DNA of 64,000 nt from Exophiala sp. HKRS030 (GCA_023897205.1 JAHWDD010000005.1:1054001-1118000); one strand, 5' to 3'; numbered from the stretch's first letter, positions 45,095-58,200 are shown. The notes: generated by a model not told the origin, from the sequence alone. Made by a program: numbers and translations.

Positions 45095-46218
45095 TTCTCT
45101 GGAGCATTGCCTGTTTGCTGAACTTTTGCTGAACTTTTGTGTGGGCCCAGTCGACACGGTTCAATGGGAATCTACTGGGACTTTCTTTTTTGTTTTTGGT
45201 GGTTGAGCGGAGAAAGGAAATGCAACAAAAAACACTACGTCTTTACACATACTCGGCCAACTTTGACCCTCGCTTTTGTCTTGATTGGGACCTTGACACT
45301 GATGACTTCTTTGGGATGTGCTTTTTCTTGAAACGAGGTGTCATGGAGTGTACCAACAGTGTTTAACATCAAAGAAAACTGGAACAAAGGCATTGGGGTT
45401 TAGCGCGACGGTTGAAGTATGTTCTACTCGATATCACATTTTTTTTCTACATCGACCAAGGACAGCATTATAAGGATGAGGATTGGGGATTCGTTCAAAG
45501 GTTCAGCCGGTTCGACAACACACGCACATACACATGAGGTTTGGAGCAGGTTGGTGATGAGAGGAAAAACTTTTCAAAAGGGGCAGTGCTCTGTTGATTT
45601 CACATCAATTCTCCTAGAGACAAGTTCTTGTTTCTATTCCTTGGGGTGTATGGCAGCGATGAGGATGACAAAGTAGCTAGATTGATACAATTATATATTG
45701 ACTGCCAATGAACTACCTACCCATCAGAAGAAGATTGGGAGAATTTCAACCCTCTACCAATGATTCAGTAACTTGATTGTTGCAACCGTTTTATTTTGGA
45801 ATTGTATATGTATGTCTATATCTACCTCGTCGCCCTCGGTCGAAGTTTGTTGGCTGTTTCGTGGCTAAAGAAGTTGTAAATTACACAAAACTAGGAGTAG
45901 TTCGCCTCACGACAGCCTCGGACAAGAGCCCAACTTGACTTAATGTGGGATTCTCTTCAGCCTCATTAACCTCAGTTGGGCCCCTTACCGAGGTATTGGG
46001 GTTTGGTTCAGGTACTCCGGATATTGTCAGTCTCTTCTTCCCCGCAAATCAACAACTTCATTTATTGCAACCGAGGGAGGTTCTGTTTGTACAGTATATC
46101 CATCCTTATCATTCAGTCAGGCCTTATTGTCAACCTTCCCTTCTGTTCACCGTTCGGAATCTTGAGAATTGTATCCCACAGATTGCCCAAGACGAGAAAC
46201 AGAGCAAACAGACAAAAA
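45095..46218. other. 3' region of the kinase and promoter of the acyl-CoA dehydrogenase
   Basis: About 1.1 kb, AT-richer than its flanks and without supported genes. The final 200 bp carry CT-rich leader-like sequence. Confidence 0.5.
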
Positions 46219-47785
46219 ATGGCGCCGACGGCATCAGAATCCATCCCTCCCATCGCCCAACCGTTCGTGTCTGATCGCGCCCGGAAATTGTTGGACATTG
46301 TCGAGAAGTTCGTCGACGAAGAATGTATACCGGCCGACGCCGTCTATCAGGCTCAGATCGGCCTCGGAGAGGCAAGATGGCAGGGACATCCTAGTGTGGT
46401 GAGTCTTTTTTCCTTTCTTTTTTTTGTGTTTGGCAATGCCGCAAAGTGTTTTGAAGGCTGTCACTCCTTTTCCCCCCCCCCGGAGATGCTGACCTTGAGG
46501 TGTTTTTATTTCTAGATGGACGATCTCAAACGCAAAGCCAGAAGTTTGGGGATATGGAACATGTTTTTACCAAAGAATCACTTCAAGGACGGACCACAAT
46601 TCACAAACGTCGAATACGGACTCATGGCCGAACAATTGGGTAAAAGTATCACTGCCAGTGAGGTGGGTTCTTTTTTTCCCCCCTCTGCTTTCATCTCTCG
46701 GATCATTTCTCTGACTTTTGTTGCACTTGTCAAAGGCGTGTAACTGTGCGGCCCCGGACACCGGCAACATGGAAGTCATCGCGAGGTACGGCAACCCTGC
46801 ACAAAAGGAAAAGTGGCTCAAACCTTTGATGGCCGGCGAGATCCGGTCGGCCTTCTTGATGACCGAACCTGACATTGCCTCCTCCGACGGGTCCAACATC
46901 CAACTCCGGATGGAACGAAAGGGCGACCACTACCTCCTCAACGGCAGCAAGTGGTGGTCCTCGGGCGCGGGGGACGACCGCTGCAAGATCTTCATCACCA
47001 TGGGTAAGACCGACCCGAACCACCCCGACAAGTACCAACGCCAGTCGATGATGTTGGTCCCCGCCGACACTCCCGGGATCAAGGTCCACCGCATGCTGAG
47101 CGTGTACGGCTACGACGACGCCCCCCACGGCCACGGCCACGTCACCTTCACCGACGTCCGTGTCCCACTCGACGCCATGATCCTGGGTGAAGGTCGGGGG
47201 AACGAAATCATGCAGGGCCGTTTGGGCCCGGGTCGTATCCACCACGCCATGAGAGGCATCGGTGCGTCGGAAAAGGCTCTGGAGTGGTTGATCAATCGAC
47301 TCAACGACGAACGAAAGATCCCGTTCGGGAAACGCCTGTCCGAACACGGTGTCCTGCTGGAGTGGGTGGCCAAGGCCAGGATCGAGATCGACGCCTGTCG
47401 TTTGATCGTCCTCAACGCGGCCATCAAGACCGACCAGAGGGACGCCAAGTTCGCCCTCAAGGAGATCGCCGAGGCCAAAGTCAAGGTCCCCCAGGTGGCC
47501 CTCGAGGTCATCGACAGGGCCGTCCAGGCTTACGGCGCCATGGGGGTCTGTCAGGACACACCCCTGGCCTACATGTGGGCACACCTGCGGACGCTCAGGA
47601 TCGCGGACGGCCCCGACGAGGTTCACCTGCAACAACTCGGAAAGAGGGAAAACAGGACCCGAAAGGACGACATCAAAGTCAAACTGGCGAGGCAGGCGGC
47701 CAGGTCGGACGAGTTGTTCAGGACGATGGGAGTCCAAAAGGTCGCCTTGGGGGCGCAAAAGTTTGAGACCAAGAGTAAATTGTAA
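46219..47785 (+). CDS. Acyl-CoA dehydrogenase (ACAD10/11-like)
   Basis: Three exons (46219-46398, 46516-46662, 46736-47785) encode 458 residues. The FAD enzyme oxidises acyl-CoA to enoyl-CoA, in mitochondria or peroxisomes. Visible signatures are [11 protein letters not shown] and [12 protein letters not shown] in the N-terminal helical domain, [33 protein letters not shown] (flavin/substrate loop), [13 protein letters not shown], and [22 protein letters not shown]-terminal helical domain ends with [18 protein letters not shown] and [10 protein letters not shown]. No Ser-Lys-Leu terminus is present, although the last residues KSKL are close to a type-1 peroxisomal signal. Exon 3 has very strong G/C-ending codon use, which creates a 386-codon open antisense frame. 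Confidence 0.94.
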
Positions 47786-48367
47786 GTAGTTGGTAGTCAA
47801 AACCAGAACAGAACAGAGAACTAGCCAAATATACCAAAGAAAACCCGAAAATGTCATGAAAAAAGGAACCGTACCGTCCGCCTGAGACACTTTACTCCGT
47901 TATCGTAGTCAAGCTCAAAAAGTGTAGAGGTTTGCCAGGTGCCCATACCAGACGGCAGAGTCGGTGTTGGAGTGCTGTCACTACTAATTGGAATTGATTG
48001 TATTGAAATGCACGAGCAAAACATTGCACAAACGAAGCTCTGAGAATGAAAATCTGTAAGCTGAACCTGAATTGAAATAAATCAAACCAGACTACCTATC
48101 CTCCCTTTAGTCGGCTGTTGAAGCCCAGCCCATCCCGTGCACTCCATCGTGAACCACCATTTTCGAGTAGTCGGTGTGCTCATCGCAAGTGTGTTGAACA
48201 ATTGCGTGTTGAGGGGCGTAGACAAGAAGCCACACACCCTCCTATCTTCGCCACGAAAGGGATCTTTCCTATGCCATAGAGAGAAGACCAATCCATGGCC
48301 CCAACCCGCTAACGTGATATCCATAGCAGCTTAGATGTCCAAATCCTCCTTCGTCGTCGAGAGTGGT
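47786..48367. other. Convergent 3' region
   Basis: Sequence between the acyl-CoA dehydrogenase and C2H2 gene stops. No gene recognised. Confidence 0.55.
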
Positions 48368-49753
48368 TCATGCGTCGTCGGAACCCTGAGGGACAGAGTG
48401 CTGGTGCTTGGCGCACCATTTGCAGGGCTCCCAGCTGATATTCAATGCCCCACACATTTCAGGTCGTACCGTCTTGTCATATGCATCGGCAGCAAGTTGC
48501 GTCACACGATCCTCAACTAAAAAGAACACATGGTGATGTACTCTAAGATGGGAAGAAAGACTCCAAAAATTGAAACACGAGGCGCTGCTGGTGGAGCAGG
48601 ACCCAAGGGCGCACTCAAGATTGACCTGGTGCTCATTTTCGACATGGAGCTCTAGGTCAGCCTTGATCCCTTCCGCCCCGCAGTGAGAGTATGGACACCG
48701 GAACTGAGGGTGCTTTGTCCGTTTATGGTCCTTGAGTTTGTCTTTGCGTGTGAATTCAGCATCACAATCCTTGTCAGGGCATTTGTGTACAAGTCCATCC
48801 TGATGCTTAGATCTCCAATGACGATTGAGGTCAGCCTTTCGGCCAAATGGTTCGCGAAAGGAACAATCTGGGTGTGTGCAGACAAGAGGGTCAAGATGTT
48901 TGTTCTTGATATGCTCCGTCAGTACCTGGCAGTATTGGAAGACTGCTTTTGAGTTACACTTTGTCCACTGACATTTGATCGGGCCTGGCCAATCACGACC
49001 AAGTATTGTCAGGTGGTCAGCGACATGTGCATTGATGAGATCTTTGGTGTCGAATGTTCTAGCACAGTCAGGCCATTGACACTTGTGAAGGCGGCAATGT
49101 GCTTCGTTCTGAAGGACTGGGCCCGGGTGCAGGTTCCCAGAATCGACGCCCTGCTAGCGTCAGTCTAAAAAAAAACTTACGGCGATTGGCTCAGCAAGCT
49201 GACGGTCAGGATGAGCCTCAGTTTCCAAAGCAACTAGTCCTGGGCTGGTAAGGCAGCTGTGCGCCTCGTGAACGCCCTGGGCTAGCTGGGTGTCAAGGTT
49301 GTGCTGCCACTCGACTGTGCCAGCGATTGATCCCATCCCAAGGTCATTGCATTGAGAACGGTGCATCGAGGACTGTGCCATTGAAGGAATTGTGTTCCAG
49401 ATTTGCGTACCGTAGAATTGACCGAGGTCGAAATTTCCGGTGTTTGCATATCCAATGTCGAAGTTTGGATAGCCTCCGTACCCTTCGATGAATGCTTGAT
49501 TGATGGTGTTGTTCCCATAGTCTGGGTAGATTGGGTAGCCTCCGTTGCTCCCCATGAGAGCTGAGGAGACATCGACGAAGCTGTTGATGTTCGAAAGGTC
49601 GCTGGCAGTATTGAAGTCGATATCTTCGAACCCTGCGAAAGGGTCGACTGAGTCGCTGCCGGTATTGCTGTTGCCGGCGCTGGTGGTTGGGAAATCCGTA
49701 AAGGAGTCATTGCGCAGGAAATATTCCCAAGAGTCGTCAGGGATCGAGGACAT
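48368..49753 (-). CDS. C2H2 zinc-finger protein
   Basis: Exon 1 (49753-49181) encodes a 191-residue Ser/Asn/Gly/Tyr-rich, acidic, probably disordered region. Exon 2 (to 48368) encodes a row of about six C2H2 units and has no ATG of its own, so it is easily missed. The finger units begin CQWPDCARTF, CQWTKCNSKAVF, CTHPDCSFREPF, CPDKDCDAEFTRKDKL and CPYSHCGAEG, with a divergent last CALGSC unit; each is followed by an H-x3-H pair such as HVADH or HKRTKH. I prefer acceptor CAG at 49111-49109 (72-nt intron, 437 residues). CAG at 49153-49151 is also in phase, but would make a 30-nt intron. Nuclear regulation is likely; the targets are unknown. Confidence 0.82.
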
Positions 49754-50588
49754 TGTTCTGTGCTTCAGATAGATTGTACTTTTCTCTGTATCTCTTGCGT
49801 GATTCCAGTTACTGCTGAACGCTGGAGGTTGAGGTTTGAAGGTGATAAAGAACGACTCTCGACGTTCCTGGAGGAGGAGTTCGAAACAGCTGAGATTGAG
49901 AGGCGCTAGGAGGGCGAAGAGGGCGGTGTGACAACTGACGCCCTCATCATGGATTGGGCGCCTCCAAGAGTGCCCCTGACAAGCTAGCAGGGCAAATCAC
50001 ACCCTTAGCTGTACGCCCTCGATACAGGGGTTGGGATCAGGCTGAAGCAGTGATTTGTCGAAATGCCAGACTCCAGTGAGCCCAACATGCGGTTGGTTGT
50101 CCTACATTGTCTTTCTGGGGGGGCTATTGGCTTCTTAGGCGACAGCATGTCTGATGAAATTGTGCATCATGGCACACCAGCCTACAGGAAAGGAAAAGAT
50201 ACTGTACAGGAGGGTGAAGAGGTTGAGAGAAAGAAAGAGCCCGAACCAATTTTACACTAAACCCATTTTGACAAAGTGTCAAGTCAATGAGCCTCAGGCA
50301 CCCAGACAGCGAGTGAATGGATGAATGCTTCGTATTCTCAGGCAGACCAGCATTCTCACTCTCCTGTTGGTAATATAGACCCAGCATAGTAGCTCTTTAG
50401 CCTCATTATATAGACGTCAAAATCGAACTCCTTTCCAACGTTTCGCTTCATCTTGCAATTCAGAGCACAGTATCAAGTCCAGTAGGGTTGGTATTGGACC
50501 AATAGTTTTTTGATAGATTGGCAGCAAGAATGTTCTCGACTGCATCTCAATAGTTTGTGTGTGATTGAGCATGAACCGCCCGAAAGTT
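49754..50588. other. Intergenic region
   Basis: Contains the C2H2 gene promoter and the SAC3 3' end. No supported gene. Confidence 0.5.
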
Positions 50589-53500
50589 TCAGTCACTATC
50601 ACTCAACACCAAAGCATCGTCAGCACTTCCACCAGGAGCACTGCTGGCTGCTCGACTCAATTCCGGGTTCGAGAACGGTGTTCCCCCATATCCGACGTCG
50701 TCACTCTCGTCTTCGTCCTCGCCGGATTCCTCTTCATCTTCGACTTCATCTTCATAACCTTCTCTCTCATGCTCGTCTCCGTCTTCATCTTCTTCAAGCT
50801 CTTCCTCCGCATTGCCGTAATCTCCAGAGTAATATCGACCATCAGGGCCATCCTCATCATAGAGCTCATCTTCTTCCTCTTCAAGACTCTCATCCTCGTC
50901 TTCAAGGGGCTCGTTTTCGTCCTGCTCAGCTTCTTGAAGCAAGGAAAATGTATTTGCTTGTATCACTTTAGCAGGGCTTTTTTGAATGGCCTGCAAGCTT
51001 TGCTGAGGAATCGACTGAGCTCCAGACTTCGGTCGTTTTACTGCGTATCCAGCCTCACGGAGATGGTAGTCCTGACTGTTGTCGACGAATGTCGGTTCGA
51101 GATGGTTATTGAACTCAATATCCTCGTGGTATCTTTTTCGTGCAGGGCTGCTCGCTTGGCTCTCACCACCATAATACTGCTGAGCACTCTTCTTTGACAT
51201 GGCGACGGGTACATACTCGCCGCTAACCCGCAGTGGCTTTGTGGCGAGCCCATGAGCACCGGTCTGTCGGATCCTCAATTCTGTGCGGGACAAGCTGGAG
51301 CCGAGTTTACTCTGACTAGGAAGATACTCGTATCCGTTGACTCTGGTGAGCCCATTCGCAGAGGTAACGCTCTCCCGAAGACTGTTTTGGGATTTTTTGA
51401 AATCTTCTTGCTGCTCCATTTCCTTCTCAAGTTCCACAGCTTGCTGCTTGAACCAGTCTTCCTGCTCTTTCATTGCTTCTCGAGCCTCACGAATCTGTTT
51501 CAGGAAGTCGTCCTCCACAACAGGCTTGTTAGAACCCACTATCGGTGCAGGTGGCTTTGGCATCAAAGGGCTCGTCACGATAGGTGCAGGAACAGGTAAG
51601 GGGGATGTTGCTGGAGGTGAACTTTGAGTGGAGGATGGCACGAACGGCCGTCTTCTTGCTCTTGTCAAGACACTTTGTCGTTCTTCCTCTTCTTTTCGTC
51701 TTCGAATGGCAAGCGTCTCTTTCGTGTCGGGGATGATTGGGGTCTCGGGATCCAAACCCATTGCTTTGAACCGGAAGTAGTCGGTATGCGTGTTGTCCAT
51801 TTTTTGTTCAATACTAGATCTCCGCAAGTCCTCGATGCTTGTAGACCGACCGAACACAGACTTGCCGGAGAATATAGACACACGGGTGGGGCGGGTCGTC
51901 GACGCATGAAAGGCAGGTACAGGAGGCCGACCACCGAGTACAGAAGATGATGATGGTTCTGAAGAAGTGCTCATCGTCTTCGATCGCTTATGCCCAAATG
52001 ATGAAGAGTGAGTAGATTCCACCGAAAGCCTGTAATCTTTAGGCTTCTGTCCAGAGAAAATCTTTCTCTTCCGCCCGACGATTTGGCTGATGGCAAATTG
52101 GTCTTGCTTTTCTTTCAGTTTCTTTGCCTCAGCTGCCTCCCGGACTTCTTGCTGAAGACGCTTTGTTTCCTGAGCGGCTTGTAGAATCTCTTCCAATTCT
52201 TCCTCACCTCTCTTTTTCTTGGCCTCTTCAGCCTTCATTGTTGCGGCAATAAGTTTCCTTCGGTTCCTAGCACGTCGACTAAGATTGTTTTTCCAGGCTT
52301 GTGAACGCCAAAGCAGGCCAAACTTTCGTTGTAGGATACGTTCACGGATGGAAGCTGGTTGGCTTTGTTAATAACATACGCCAAGAGGAAATGTAATTTC
52401 ACTTACCAACAGCTGCGTCATGGATCTCAAGCCGATGTTGATTGAATGCTGTCTTGACGAGATCGGGGATAGTATATTCAATGTATTTTCTGATCAGCCC
52501 GTCTTGGCGCAACAGCGCAATTCTGGACACTTCATGCGCAAGTCGTTCGCGCTCGATCTCGAGGGAAGGTGGTTGAGGAAGTAATTGAGGGGGGGAGTGA
52601 GGTGGAGTGGTGCTTCGCTGAGGTCGTATTTCTGGCTGTGATGCTACAGAAGCTGGCCGCTGAGATGGGATACTGGGAGGCGGAGTAGAACTTTGGTTTG
52701 GTGATGAAGTCGTTGGCGCTTGAATAGGAGGAAATTTGAACGCATCGGATGGCGGTTTGGACAACTCCTTAGATGCTGTTGTAGGTTGCGTGCCAAACAA
52801 GGGTGGGGCGGGCGACGGGGTTGGTTTCGGAGCAGATTGGAAAGAGAACCCAGGAGTAGAGGGCGGTAATAATGTCTCCGGCTTTGTGGATGGAGGTTGT
52901 GAAACTGGTTGTTGTTGGAATCCGAACAATGGAGCCGGTGAGGCTAAGGATGAAGGGGTGTTGTTCCCGGCCTGTGGTTGAGGCGTATCCTCTTTTGATT
53001 TTGGTTTTGAGGGGTCTGAAGGTGGTTGTGAGAAGTTTGTGAAGGATATTGGCGGTTGTGAGTCTCCAGGTTTGGTCGTTGAAACTACAACGACATTCAC
53101 CGTTAGCCCACCACCTCTTCCTTGACAATGCAGATCTGCCACATCTGGGAAACATACCTTCAGCTGGTTTTGTAAAACTGAAGCCTGCCTGGGAAGGGGC
53201 ATTTTGTCCAAAGATCGGGGGGACACCCGAGACTGTCGTCGTCGATATCGAGGGAGATGGAGACGAAGTTTGTGTTAACGCAGCAGCCTTCCCCATCCCT
53301 AAGCCGCCAAGACTACCGAACACAGACTTCTGTTCGGCGGCGATCGATGGAGTAGAATTTTCAGGAATAGCATCCTTTCCCTTATCTGCAGCAGCCTCAA
53401 CAGAAGTTGTGAAGCCCCCGAAACTAGAGGGGCCACGATTCTGCTGCGTTGGGGGCCGGGGAGCAGGGGAAGGCTTGCCAAAGGGCGAGTCTACCGGAAC

Positions 53501-55729
53501 AGGTGAAGACCCAAAGCCACCAAAGCCTGAACTAGCAAACCCGGTCGATGGTTTCCCAAATGTGGATGTGGAGGTTGGTTGTCCAAAGGCAGACGATTCT
53601 ATCGTTTTCGAGGTGGCAATGCTCTGTCCAAACTTCGGAGTGAAGGTTGAGGCTTCAGGGTTCAAAGAGGTACCAAAGGTTGTAGCTTGGGGCTGATCCT
53701 GAGGCACAAACATGCTCTGGTCGTCGTCTCTCACTTCGTTTTGCTCGTCGTCCGCCTCGTCCTCCGGCACTTCGATCAATCCCTGGCGAATCGCTTCGCC
53801 AACTGAAATGCCGTTGATAACGGCGGTTAGGGTTCGGTGATAGCGTTTTTTCTCAACAAAGCTGTGAGAAAAGGTTTGCTTGTTGGGTATGGAGGATTCT
53901 ACGCAGATATCAGAATGTGCTTAAGACCAGTGCTGGGGAAGTGGGCGTACGCACGATCGAGGGAATGGGAAGCGTTGGAAGTCACATCAAGATATTCCTC
54001 GCCATGTTCATCTGTCCCGAAGTACAGTTCGAAAGCCGCACAGAAATCCGTCGTCTCTTCGTCAGCGTCGAAACCGAGGAATGCCGTGACCTCAGCGAGA
54101 CTCCAATCTCGAGACTTTGCTTGTTGAGCTGCCGGAGCGCTTTTGCACGAGCGCCACAAAGCATCCAAGGCCGCGAATCGAACATGTGCGAAATAGATCT
54201 CTGCCACACACGCCATGATGTAAGGTACGGCCTTCGACGATAGAAGATGCCAAAAGCCACCAGTGTTGCTCTGGGCGATCGGAAAGGGTTCCATGGGTCG
54301 AAGAGGTCCTTGGTCGAACAAAGAGTTACCTGCATTTTGATAGAGCTTGATAGCGGTCTGTACTCGTTTATCCTTGAGGAGGTTGGCGGGCCACGCTTGA
54401 ATGCGATCTTCCAAATCCGGATGCTGTGACTGGAACTCAAATATGATACAGTATGCTCGGAACTCTGCTTCATTAGTGAACTCGATGCGTGAGCGATTGT
54501 CGTCGTAGTAATACAACAGCGAAAGGAGAGTATTGTTGAGCTGTTCACGCTCTTGATGCGCATCGAAATTCTCTCCGTCCCAGAGGTTGTCGGGATTTGA
54601 CAGCTGATGTAGCGACAGGATGTGAAATCTGGCAATCCGTTCGTAACAGTCGACTGCAATCTTGACATCTTCGATATTCGTCACCTGCTGAATCGAAAAG
54701 TCATTGCGAATACCTCGAGTCCGATCCCAGACGAATTTATGGATGGGTGCAAGTCGTTCCTCGCCACCAACCACCTTGTCGAGGAGATAGTCTAACGTCT
54801 TCCGGAGTGTCGCAGGGGTTCTAATATCCGAGGGTAATTGTTCGTCATATCCTGCAGCGGAACGTCGAAATCGCTTGACCATACGTTCCTCCGAAGGGAT
54901 ATCCTTTCCAGTATCTTGATTATGCACCTAACCTTCCATCAGCATGCTCTTCTTTCTTCATAGGCTTTTGACTGATCGCACCTTCTCAGCTTTGTCAACC
55001 ATATTTTGAACAGTACGCTCTACTCTTTCAAACTCAGGACACATCTCGGTGCATGTGCCCACTGGTGTAATTGCTTTGTCCAGGCTTGTCTTCTTCTCGG
55101 GATCCGCAAGGAAGCCATCACGAATGGCTTTTGCGCGCTCGGTTTCTCGCTTCGTCTTGAGCTAAATGGGACTTGCATGTTAGACACCTACAGGGTAAAC
55201 CGCAGTCAGCTCGACAAAGAATAGGCCGTAACGCACCTCTTGAAATCTTGCATAGGCAGCATTCATAAAGTCGCGATGGTTGGTGGGTGCAGGAGAAGCA
55301 GTCCGTGATACTGGAGGTGTGGATGCTGGAGAGTTTGGTGCATTGAAGGTTTGCGACAGAAATCCACGTCCACGACCCCGTCCCCGGGTGTTGGGTGTCG
55401 ACGATGGTGTGGTAGAAGCTCCGCGACCTGTCTTGTCTCAGTGTTTGCAGCCCTTGAGTATCTTCTTAATCCTCACCTCTTATTGGAGTTGTTCCGCCAT
55501 TGTCAGAGCCTCTTTTGACAGTCCCCGCCCTCAATCGTTGCAGTAATCCATCACCACTGTTGGAGGAAGTGTTGGCACTCGCCGCACCTCGACCTCTCCC
55601 CCTTCCTGCTTGTAGTGGCTTGGGTTGACCACGGGTGCTACCGCGACCGCGAGGGGTGAATGATTGGGACCCTCGACCGCCTCTCGTCGAGCTGCCACCG
55701 CGTTGACCGCGGGTGGACGGCGCAGACAT
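50589..55729 (-). CDS. SAC3: SAC3/GANP family mRNA export factor (TREX-2 scaffold)
   Basis: Seven exons (55729-55477, 55427-55237, 55161-54982, 54927-53955, 53898-53158, 53084-52407, 52354-50589) join into 1593 residues with all phases matching. It is the TREX-2 scaffold that couples transcription to mRNA export at nuclear pores. Residues 1-120 are RGG/RG-rich (for example RGGSSTRGGRGS). The SAC3/GANP core runs from GTCTEMCPEFERVERT through VKRFRRSAAG, SSKAVPYIMACVAEIYFAHVR to VEKKRYHRTLTAVINGISV. Next comes an FG-rich nucleoporin-like segment (FGQP, FGKP, FGGFG), a Pro-rich stretch, a basic helix (ERILQRKFGLLWRSQAWKNN) with a charged coiled coil, and a very acidic C-terminus. Exon 4 ends at GTGCGT (53954); reading past it would give a premature stop. 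The domain order is established; interactions are inferred. Confidence 0.93.
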
Positions 55730-57160
55730 TGGCGCAGATGGATTCGATCAACATTGGGGTTCTAGCATAGCAAGGGCTTCGACTGTCGAATTGAGGGTGT
55801 TGTATGGAGGGATCTAGGCTATTGCTTGAATTATTGTAATTGTCATCGCCCGTGATTGCAGCCTGCGGGACTGTGAAAAGTCTTACTATGACGACGCGAA
55901 TCGTGAATTCTGATGCCGGTGAAGACAATGGCGACTTGACCCACGCCTGTTTTCAAACCGCAAACGAAGCTCGATGCTTATTGGTTTAGCGCAAACAGGT
56001 TACAGCCTTGTCAATGATCACGCAGCCTTGTTATGTCATCCACCAACAACTTGACATTTGACTTGTTCTAGAAAACCATGCCAACTTGACATATCTGGCT
56101 CTTCTTGGCCTCCAGTCTGAATTGTGTTGTCGAGCTGATGGTCTCCTTCAAAATCTGTTGTGAGTTCGATACTGACTGAAACAGATGGCTTTGACATTCC
56201 TCCTCTCATGTGACCAGCCCATGATGCAGCCCATTCACAACAAATCACTCCCGGGCTTCCATGATCACGTCTCTCTATCCTAGCAAGGAAGCCATGATCT
56301 CTCTGTCAACCACGCTCAGGATTCGAGCAACAGAATCCCACTTGATCAATCTTGTATTGGATCACGTGCCGAAGAAGTCTCGATCATGGGAGGATCGCCC
56401 CAGTTTCGGGGTATAACACCCAGGCGAACATTTTGAAAGTCTTGCTAGAACAAGAGGCAGGTACAAAGCTGTCGTAAAATTGTCGCATTTGGTAGGTGAA
56501 TCTTTTCGGATAACGAAACGGCGACAAGAAAGCCTCGGATGGGCATATTGTCCTGATCTTTGCCGGAGTCGGCCTGACACACCTTGATGGCCTCTCAATA
56601 CGTTTTACTCGCATCAGAGGCCTAGATACGAGATTTACTGGTTGAAAATCACGCTCAGCTGACGTATATACCTTTGCGGAACATGTCAATACTATGAGGA
56701 TCTCGCGCTCGAGAGCTTCGAGAGCGACTCTTCAACGACGCAGGATTGGCAGTTCCTGCGACATCAAGGTCGATTCGGACTTTCATGATTGAGCTCGGAG
56801 AATTATTGAATACAGCAAACAAAAATATGATCAGGCGTGAAGGTTGCGATGCAGAATGGCTCGACCGCTGAAAGACCTCGAGATTGCTTTGCGAGAGGTC
56901 GAGGAATGCTTGCTCCATCAAGCCTCGACATGGCATTCTTCGCACGTCCCTATAACCCCGAGCGAGATTGAGTTGGTAGGTCGCCAACAAGTTGCTTCGA
57001 TGGCACCTATCTCGCAACCACAATTGATTGTGATCTGAGGGAGATGCACACATTCAGATCGGAGTGATTATACTCACAGAAACAGACACGATGCAGAATT
57101 GGCAGAAGATGCAACCGATATCTGCGTATTACGTATTCGCTTAGGTTTCGTTCGCTGGAT

Positions 57161-57820
57161 ATGGTAAACGTTGTCGATCATAGTCTCGGAATCCGCCATA
57201 TGTCTACATCTAACAAAAACCAGATCACAGTTCGCCCACGACAATACGCATCGTATGCGCTGCGAGCCTTGATGCTAGCCTTTGCACGATACACCAGCAA
57301 TCAATTCCCAGTTACAACTTTGCTCGTGGCTCGGAACGGGACAGATGATGAAGGATCTGCTATCTGTTATCCGGCTGCAGACCCAAGTTCGACTGAAGAT
57401 TGGTTGATACGAGTAATACACATGCCACGAGCCACTACGAACCCTTCCCACTCCACCTTGTCGACCGTTGTGGAGCTACTCAGATGGAGCCGAGTATACA
57501 GAAGCGAAAACGAGTACGTCTTCTGCACCACTGGGTATTTGGGAGTGAGAGCACAAAAGGAACGCACGCCCTCGTTCAGTCTTGGAAGTGGTAAAGGTTT
57601 GCGACCATATAACCCGGTTGGCTTCATATTCACGCCCATATCTACCCGAGTTCCTCACAGGACCAGAAGCCGCGTTCTTGCCACTTCACTCAGTACTGGC
57701 CTTCGATCTGGAGCCAGAGCATCTCCCCAGCTGAATTTCCATTCTCTGCGCTCCGGGTACTCTCTGCACTCCGCTTACACTTCTTACGGTTCAAGTCAGA
57801 CTCCGAATATGGCAGTCTGA
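57161..57820 (+). CDS. Open reading frame of doubtful coding status
   Basis: A 219-codon ATG frame with no recognisable domain. The composition (Ser/Thr/Arg-rich, irregular) is unlike the confident genes. A frame this long is only mildly surprising by chance in 64 kb. It could be the remnant of a gene, given the coding-like scraps just upstream, or noise. Confidence 0.15.
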   Translation: MVNVVDHSLGIRHMSTSNKNQITVRPRQYASYALRALMLAFARYTSNQFPVTTLLVARNGTDDEGSAICYPAADPSSTEDWLIRVIHMPRATTNPSHSTLSTVVELLRWSRVYRSENEYVFCTTGYLGVRAQKERTPSFSLGSGKGLRPYNPVGFIFTPISTRVPHRTRSRVLATSLSTGLRSGARASPQLNFHSLRSGYSLHSAYTSYGSSQTPNMAV

Positions 57821-58200
57821 CGGCTTCTGTCTCTATGGGTAGTACAGAGCTTCCAGCAATGACTTTACCCTGCGACTACTTGGATTAGTATCATACAGCC
57901 TTGATTGAATGTCAGCTCTCGGCTGCTTCACCTTTCCCGACCTCGTCGACCTCGACCAATCTACCTACTATACGGCTCGTGTAGCCTCCTCGAAACGAAC
58001 TATTTCGAGCGACACGCGCGACTCCTCAACGTCAACATCGACCTGGATCCGTTTCAAATGAACAACAAAAAACCAGTAACATGCACAAGCAGTACAATGG
58101 AGATAGGTTACACGAACGAAATTTGAAAGATCAAAGATTTGAAAACAAGCATCTAATCGCTGTACAAGTGAAATCTAAACGCTAGGATCATCGTTCATCA

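Noticed and set aside
46730..47890. A 386-codon open frame antisense to the acyl-CoA dehydrogenase
   Set aside because: It mirrors a highly G/C-ending codon bias in exon 3 of the sense gene. Its protein is low-complexity Val/Gly/Asp-rich with no family signature.
53881..53955. Exon 4 of SAC3 continuing through AYAHFPSTGLKHILISA
   Set aside because: It ends in a stop, while splicing at GTGCGT to TAG 53899 continues the conserved FSHSFVEKKRYHRTL segment.
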